From DAOTVS01 sp034436375 (GTDB lineage: Bacteria; Chloroflexota; Anaerolineae; SpSt-313), in NCBI GenBank assembly GCA_034436375.1, contig DAOTVS010000248.1, positions 1 through 32,275 of the forward strand: a stretch of DNA of 32,275 nt, given 5' to 3'. Below the pieces are notes generated by a model, which ran no database searches, was not told the DNA's origin, and saw nothing but the letters and a program-made list of their open reading frames with translations. The first letter of the stretch is position 1, and each line of letters begins with the position of its first letter. Positions 27,847 through 32,275 of the stretch are shown piece by piece. The position numbers and the translations under genes are program-made.

Positions 27847-29238
27847 TCAATAAGCGTTGCGGTCGCGGAACACATTGATGATGGTGCGCAGCAGAATCTT
27901 GATATCCAGGAGGAGCGACCAGTTCTCGACATAATAGAGATCGAACTTGGTGCGTTCCACGATGGAGGTATCGCCGCGCAGGCCATTCACTTGCGCCCAA
28001 CCGGTCATGCCCGCCTTTTCCCGGTGCCGGTCCATGTAGCGTGGCACAACCTGGCGGAATTGCTCCACAAACACCGGCCGCTCGGGGCGCGGGCCCACCA
28101 GGCTCATTTCGCCCAGCAGCACATTGATCAACTGTGGCAACTCATCCAGCGAGGTCCGGCGCAAAAAGCTGCCCAGCCGGGTCTTGCGGCTGTCATTCTT
28201 GGTGGCCCACACCGGGCCCGTCTGATCCTCGGCGCCGATGCGCATGGAGCGGAACTTGAGCACCGGGAAGGGGCGCGCGTCGAGGCCCATGCGGATCTGG
28301 CTGTAGAACACCGGTCCGGGCGAATCGAGCTTGATCAAGAGTGCTATCAGCAGAAAGAGGGGCGACAGGAAAATGAGCCCCAGAGCGCTGCCGACGACGT
28401 CGATACCCCGCTTCAGGCTCAAGCGCCAGCCGCGCAGCGCGACGTCGCGCACCGTCAGCATGGGCAGACCGTTCAGCTCGCCAATGGTGACCTGGGTAGC
28501 CATGATCTGAAAGACATCGGGGAAGACATGGACCACCACACCCTCGCGCTCGCACTCGTAGATCAGGTCGAGCACTTCTTCGTGCGAGGCCTCGGGGAGG
28601 GCGATCACTACTTCGCTGACATTTTCGTTGCGGATGGTCTGCCGCAGGTGGGCGGCAGCGCCCAGCACCGGCAGCCCCGCCGCACTGCGTCGCCCGGGCG
28701 TATCATCGAGAAAGCCGACGACCTGATAGCCCAGGCGCGGCGACATGCGGATGCGTTGGGCAATCATGCGCCCCACGTCGCCCGCGCCGATGATCAGCAC
28801 CCGGTCCGGGTGGCTGGCGCGTATCCTCGCCTGCCAGGCGGAGGTGAACATGCGGCCAGCGATGATAAAGACGACGGCAAAAAAGCCAAAGTAGATCATC
28901 ATCAACCGTGGCCAGTCGAGCTCTTTGTAGATGAACGAGGTCAGGGCCGTGGCGATGAGAGCGCCCAGGGCCACAGCGGCCAGGATATTGGTGAACTGGT
29001 CTATACGCGAGACGGTGCGCGGCTGATGATAGAGCTTGTAGAAGAGAAAGGTGCTCACGATGCTCAGCACCTGGATCACCATCATGCCGGCATAGCTGGA
29101 GAAGGCTGCCATGTTCTGGGCCGGGGGATAGCGGACAAACCAGCGCAGTTGATAGGCGACATAGAACGCCGCCACGACCATCATGGCGTCTACCACTGCT
29201 GTCATCAAACTAAAGCCAAGGGTGCGTTGTCTGCGCAT
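27847..29238 (-). CDS. Polyprenyl-phosphate sugar phosphotransferase (polyprenyl glycosylphosphotransferase)
   Basis: 463 residues. About four or five membrane helices (10-130) are followed by a Rossmann-like domain (RVLIIGAGDVGRMIAQRI, 146-163) and the bacterial sugar transferase domain (about 276-463). In that domain KRGIDVVGSALGLIFLSP contains the membrane re-entrant helix, FYSQIRMG and KFRSMR are conserved, RTSLDELPQLINVLLGEMSL (361-380) carries the Asp365-Glu366 pair, VGPRPERP follows, and KAGMTGWAQVNG (408-419) ends the core. Such enzymes load the first sugar phosphate onto undecaprenyl phosphate to begin exopolysaccharide or capsule assembly. The ATG at 29238 was chosen over an upstream frame because the family begins with a short basic stretch. 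It lies 11 nt after the glycosyltransferase gene. Confidence 0.94.
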   Translation of the reverse strand: MRRQRTLGFSLMTAVVDAMMVVAAFYVAYQLRWFVRYPPAQNMAAFSSYAGMMVIQVLSIVSTFLFYKLYHQPRTVSRIDQFTNILAAVALGALIATALTSFIYKELDWPRLMMIYFGFFAVVFIIAGRMFTSAWQARIRASHPDRVLIIGAGDVGRMIAQRIRMSPRLGYQVVGFLDDTPGRRSAAGLPVLGAAAHLRQTIRNENVSEVVIALPEASHEEVLDLIYECEREGVVVHVFPDVFQIMATQVTIGELNGLPMLTVRDVALRGWRLSLKRGIDVVGSALGLIFLSPLFLLIALLIKLDSPGPVFYSQIRMGLDARPFPVLKFRSMRIGAEDQTGPVWATKNDSRKTRLGSFLRRTSLDELPQLINVLLGEMSLVGPRPERPVFVEQFRQVVPRYMDRHREKAGMTGWAQVNGLRGDTSIVERTKFDLYYVENWSLLLDIKILLRTIINVFRDRNAY

Positions 29239-29249
29239 GGTACGACTGC

Positions 29250-30194
29250 CTAGGCCGAGGCTACACGCCGCCGCTCTGCCGGGCGCAGGGCATTGCGCGC
29301 CAGGGCCACCCAACCCAAGATGGTGATCCCGATATCGATCAGCCAGTTGAGCAGGAAAAAGGTCCGGGCCCGGTAGTGCTTATCGTGAAAGAGGCGCATG
29401 GCACGGTAGAAATGGCGGATCGATTGTGCGCTCCGCTGCCGGCTCGAGGCGCCCTTGTAGTGTAACACCGTCACTGCCGGATAGTAGTAGATCTTCCAAC
29501 CGCGTTCCTTGATGCGGTAGCAGAGGTCGATATCTTCGCCGTACATGAAGAAACGCTCATCGAGCAAGCCCACGTCGCGTAGCATCGGCCCGCGCATGAG
29601 CATGAAGGAGCCGGCCAACGAGTCGCACTCGGTCATTTGGTCCGGGTCCAGGTAGTCCATATTGTAGCGGCCAAAGCGCGGATGGCGCGGGAACAGGCGC
29701 GAGAGCCCCGAGAGTCGGTAGAACGAGTTCTCCGGCGACGGGAACGAGCGCCGGCAGGCCTTATCGAGGCTGCCGTCCTGGCGCACGAGCTTGGCCCCAA
29801 CCGCCCCGGCTTGAGGGTGATCTGCCATAAAAGCCATCACTTGCTGCAGGGCATCCGCAGGCAGCACCGTATCGGGGTTCAGCAGCAAGGCATAGGATGG
29901 GGTTGGGCCCTCAGCATCGGGCCCCAGCCCGGCTGCCCTCAAGCCCACATTGTTGGCGGCCGGATAGCCGCTATTCTGCGCTTGCTCGATCACCCGCACA
30001 TGCGGAAACTCGGCGCGCACCATGTCCACGCTGCCGTCGGTCGAAGCGTTATCGACCACATAGATAACGCACGAATCGCCCAGATTGTTCCGGTCGATGC
30101 TCTGCAGGCAGTCGCGCAGCAGGTCGCGCACGTTATAGCTGACGATGACGATCGCCAGCTTGGGTCCCGGCAACTCCTGAGTATAATCGGCCAT
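29250..30194 (-). CDS. Family 2 glycosyltransferase
   Basis: A 314-residue GT-A fold enzyme (GT2, WcaA/rhamnosyltransferase-like). IVIVSYNVRDLLRDCLQSI (15-33), YVVDNASTDGS (45-55), LLNPDTVL (104-111) as the metal-binding acidic motif, GSFMLMRGPML (195-205), and DERFFMYGEDIDLCYRIKERG (212-232) with the catalytic acidic cluster are standard. A C-terminal hydrophobic segment (about 279-300) probably anchors it to the membrane. It transfers a sugar from a nucleotide sugar to a growing glycan; identity unknown. It is first of the glycan operon. The start at 30194 is fixed by the family N-terminus and by a consensus promoter ending 6 nt before it; there is no ribosome site. Confidence 0.93.
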   Translation of the reverse strand: MADYTQELPGPKLAIVIVSYNVRDLLRDCLQSIDRNNLGDSCVIYVVDNASTDGSVDMVRAEFPHVRVIEQAQNSGYPAANNVGLRAAGLGPDAEGPTPSYALLLNPDTVLPADALQQVMAFMADHPQAGAVGAKLVRQDGSLDKACRRSFPSPENSFYRLSGLSRLFPRHPRFGRYNMDYLDPDQMTECDSLAGSFMLMRGPMLRDVGLLDERFFMYGEDIDLCYRIKERGWKIYYYPAVTVLHYKGASSRQRSAQSIRHFYRAMRLFHDKHYRARTFFLLNWLIDIGITILGWVALARNALRPAERRRVASA

Positions 30195-30200
30195 GAAAGG

Positions 30201-30229
30201 ATTGTAATCCAAAGGCCATGCGCGGTCAA
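30201..30229 (-). promoter_or_regulatory. Promoter of the glycan operon, predicted leaderless
   Basis: On the minus strand: TTGACC (30229-30224), a 17-nt spacer and TACAAT (30206-30201), then 6 nt and the ATG at 30194. Both boxes match the consensus at 5/6. Confidence 0.72.
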
Positions 30230-30383
30230 TTAGGGATTGACGAGCCTTTCTTGGCCCTTGGCTGAGGGGGTGTATTTGTATTCCCATCCCGCTATCGTGT
30301 ACACTAGAGTCAGGAATACTGGTCTTGTCGTCCTGTGCGACGTCAAGCGACCCTGTCGCTATGCTAGATGAGGTGAGACTGTC

Positions 30384-31181
30384 ATGAAAACGGTAGATCG
30401 TCCGCTGCCAGAAAGCGACATTCTATTCCTGGTCGACACGGCCCTGCCCGGGCGCGCCGATAGGGAGCAGGCCGCTGCCCTCATCCGCGACGACGCCGAT
30501 TTCATTGACGCTCTGTTAGGTGATGAGCGGGTCTTTGACCGCCTGCTGAACGATGATGAGGCGCTGGTACATGCCTCGCCGCGCCTTTTTTTCGCTGTGC
30601 TGCTCAAGCGTGCGCGCCGCGATCTGGAGGCTTCTGCCTACACGGTGGAGCGCCGCCAACACCAGCGCGTGGTGATCTTTGACTCTCACCAGGCGGGCGA
30701 GTTGTTGGAGCAGCGCCCCCTGCGCGATTACCTGGCCGAGATGCTTGCCTCTTTTACGCATGTGCAGAGCTTTACCCGGCGCGTGCGCGTCCGCAAGGGC
30801 ACCTGGCATCGGCAGCGCTATGCAGAGCTGGATATCGATAGCCTGATCCGCTACTGTAACACGCTGCCCGAGGAGGGGCGCTTCCAGGTCTATCGCCGCA
30901 TCGCCGACGTCTGCCTGTTCCTGGCCGGCGTCTTTCCCGAGTATATCGAGAGCCAGAGCGGCCCCTTTATCGCCGCCCGCCTGCAGCGTACCATCGAGGA
31001 TTACGAGCGCCAGGGCGCCAGCTTTTACCATCTCGCAGCCAACCATCGGGCCAGCCGCAGCGCTCATCTCTCGGGCCCCCTCAGCACCCTGGCCGACAAC
31101 TTTACCCTGGCCGAAAAGCCCCTCACCTTCATTTCGCAACGGTATCTTGAGTTGAGAAAAGGCTACCTCTTTGGCCTGTGA
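30384..31181 (+). CDS. Uncharacterised protein, mostly helical
   Basis: 265 residues that I cannot assign to a characterised family, although the sequence has the look of a conserved soluble protein. It has no signal peptide or clear membrane helix. Features are an acidic helical N-terminal half (DADFIDALLGDERVFDRLLN at about 37-56, then DDEALVHASPRLFFAVLLKR at about 57-76), a basic stretch (FTRRVRVRKGTWHRQRY at about 130-146), then LDIDSLIRYCNTLPEEGRF, IADVCLFLAGVFPEY and a C-terminal TFISQRYLELRKGYLFGL. GAGGTGA precedes the ATG by 7 nt. It is divergent from the glycan operon and precedes the decarboxylase gene by 72 nt, which has its own promoter. A regulatory or RNA/DNA-associated role would fit the basic patch but is not shown. 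Confidence 0.82.
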   Translation: MKTVDRPLPESDILFLVDTALPGRADREQAAALIRDDADFIDALLGDERVFDRLLNDDEALVHASPRLFFAVLLKRARRDLEASAYTVERRQHQRVVIFDSHQAGELLEQRPLRDYLAEMLASFTHVQSFTRRVRVRKGTWHRQRYAELDIDSLIRYCNTLPEEGRFQVYRRIADVCLFLAGVFPEYIESQSGPFIAARLQRTIEDYERQGASFYHLAANHRASRSAHLSGPLSTLADNFTLAEKPLTFISQRYLELRKGYLFGL

Positions 31182-31191
31182 GCGATTCGCC

Positions 31192-31220
31192 TTGCCTCTC
31201 ACTCTCCTCGCTCCTATACT
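31192..31220 (+). promoter_or_regulatory. Promoter of the mevalonate-pathway decarboxylase gene
   Basis: TTGCCT (31192-31197), a 17-nt spacer and TATACT (31215-31220). The expected start near 31227 would leave almost no leader for an ATG at 31230 and 27 nt for the one at 31254. Confidence 0.55.
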
Positions 31221-31253
31221 GCGGCCAAAATGCAGCGCAGTGAGGGCGGAGAG

Positions 31254-32234
31254 ATGAAGGCAACGGCCAAGGCGGGCTCTAACATCGCATTCGTCAAATT
31301 CTGGGGCGAGATGGACCCAACGTTGCACCTGCCCCTGAACAGCAGCCTCTCGATGACCCTGGACCAGGCGTACAGCATTGTGACGGTCGAGTTTTCGCCC
31401 CACTATGCCCAGGATGAGGTGGATCTGGAGGGAGTGCAGGCGGAGGGGCCGCGGCGTGAGCGAGTGGTGCGCTTCCTGGACTATCTGCGAGCGCTGGCGC
31501 GGGTGAGTCTGCCGGCGCGGGTGGCGGCGCGCACCACCTTCCCGGTAGCTACGGGCCTGGCCTCTTCGGCTTCCCTCTTTGCCGCTCTGACAGTGGCGGG
31601 GCTGGCCGCCCTGGGCCTCTCGCGCGATGAGCGCACCATGAGCACGATCGCCCGCCTGGGGTCGGGGTCGGCGGCGCGCTCGATGTTCGGCGGCTGGGTG
31701 GAGTGGGTGGCCGGGGGGCGTCACGAGGATTCCTATGCCCAGCCCCTCAAGCCGCCCGATTGGTGGCCCATCACCGATATCCTGGTCATCGTCTCTAGCG
31801 AGCCCAAGGAGGTGTCCTCGGTGGCCGGGCATGGGATGGCCGCCAGCAGCCCCTGCCAAACAGTGCGCCTCTCTCGCGTGCCAGAGCACCTGGCCCTGGC
31901 GCGCACGGCCATCGAAACGCGCGACCTGGGCCTGCTGGGCCGTGTGGCTGAGGAGGAAGGGCTGCTGTTGCACGCGGTCGCCATGACCGGCACCCCCCCT
32001 GTGCTCTACTGGCTGCCGGCGACGGTGGGCGTCATTCGCCGTGTGCTCGATTGGCGGCGCGAGGGCCTGCCCGTCTACTATACCCTCGACGCCGGACCCA
32101 ATATCCACGTCCTTACCCCTCCCGAGTATACTGCACAGATCGCCGCCGGCCTCTGCCGGGTGGAGGGCGTCGATCACACCATGGTCTGCCAGCCCGGGGG
32201 CCCGCCCATCCTGGGGGACGTGCACAATTTCTAG
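31254..32234 (+). CDS. Diphosphomevalonate or phosphomevalonate decarboxylase
   Basis: A GHMP-kinase-superfamily decarboxylase of 326 residues. ATAKAGSNIAFVKFWGEMDP at the start, LNSSLSMTLD (28-37), the ATP-binding loop FPVATGLASSASLFAA (96-111), RLGSGSAARSMFGGWVEW (134-151), EVSSVAGHGMAASSP and YYTLDAGPNIHVL with catalytic-position Asp279 are hallmarks of mevalonate-pathway decarboxylases that yield isopentenyl (di)phosphate. The Lys usually following K-Y-W-G is Glu19, so the substrate may be the monophosphate, as reported for Roseiflexus (Chloroflexota). The start at 31254 follows GAGGG by 7 nt; an in-frame ATG at 31230 sits next to the predicted transcription start and is possible. No other mevalonate genes are in the window. 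Confidence 0.9.
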   Translation: MKATAKAGSNIAFVKFWGEMDPTLHLPLNSSLSMTLDQAYSIVTVEFSPHYAQDEVDLEGVQAEGPRRERVVRFLDYLRALARVSLPARVAARTTFPVATGLASSASLFAALTVAGLAALGLSRDERTMSTIARLGSGSAARSMFGGWVEWVAGGRHEDSYAQPLKPPDWWPITDILVIVSSEPKEVSSVAGHGMAASSPCQTVRLSRVPEHLALARTAIETRDLGLLGRVAEEEGLLLHAVAMTGTPPVLYWLPATVGVIRRVLDWRREGLPVYYTLDAGPNIHVLTPPEYTAQIAAGLCRVEGVDHTMVCQPGGPPILGDVHNF

Positions 32235-32275
32235 GGCCGGGGCGCCTGTTACACGCGTCGCCGGCGCGTCTCTAC

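Noticed and set aside
27796..29253. 485-residue open frame (+) opposite the sugar phosphotransferase
   Set aside because: Antisense shadow; the minus-strand gene is unmistakable.
30516..32225. 569-residue open frame (-) opposite the last two genes
   Set aside because: It covers two plus-strand genes with conserved motifs and ribosome sites and shows no protein family.
1..32275. tRNA or rRNA genes
   Set aside because: No T-loop-like GGTTCGAATCC pattern with a matching acceptor stem and no rRNA-like segment was found by reading; a covariance-model scan was not possible.

Overview
The window is about 32 kb of GC-rich bacterial chromosome carrying housekeeping and cell-envelope genes. No gene marks the species directly. 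Several features together suggest a Chloroflexota bacterium, perhaps Anaerolineae-like: an actinobacterial/Chloroflexota-type inositol-phosphate synthase, a mevalonate-pathway decarboxylase, lipoproteins with Pro/Thr-rich linkers, a lipoprotein NagZ-like hydrolase with MurQ, and promoters placed for leaderless mRNAs. This placement is inference. No tRNA, rRNA, CRISPR array, transposase or phage gene was recognised.

Layout. 1-290: end of a PHP-domain gene. 356-1786 (+): a divergent ammonium-transporter-like membrane protein, convergent (4 nt gap) with a minus-strand operon thpR-prs-phosphoribosyltransferase (4028-1791). 4226-5074 (-) is an amidohydrolase, divergent from a nitroreductase (5222-6037, +). 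Then come a lipid kinase and rsmD (6151-7669, +), facing an aldo/keto reductase (8709-7735, -) across a long shared hairpin. 9040-11049 (+) is an ABC exporter followed by a decayed acetyltransferase. ino1 (-) follows, then a lipoprotein GH3 hydrolase (+) facing murQ (-), a probable peptidoglycan-recycling pair. murQ is divergent from an ArsR-methyltransferase fusion regulator, which precedes ahcY (+). 19548-20855 (+) is a lipoprotein with a decayed paralogue remnant upstream.

23835-20990 (-) is plsX, a NERD-like membrane protein and a URO-D family protein. 30194-24467 (-) is a surface-glycan block: glycosyltransferase, polyprenyl-phosphate sugar transferase, soluble multi-GAF histidine kinase and sugar epimerase. 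The window ends with an unrecognised conserved-looking gene and a GHMP-type (di)phosphomevalonate decarboxylase (+).

The most unusual material is in regulation and between genes. Four genes have a consensus -35/-10 pair ending 6-7 nt before the ATG, which predicts leaderless mRNAs. murQ and plsX share an identical 18-nt stretch in their promoters. Five intergenic regions hold inverted repeats whose arms are built of short tandem units, and two other intergenic hairpins have very long near-perfect stems. Protein-level oddities are an ammonium-transporter homologue with Asn at the first pore-histidine position, a PRPP synthetase with Ser at the catalytic-region His, an RsmD with APPQ instead of DPPY, and a roughly 60-residue insertion in an ABC nucleotide-binding domain.
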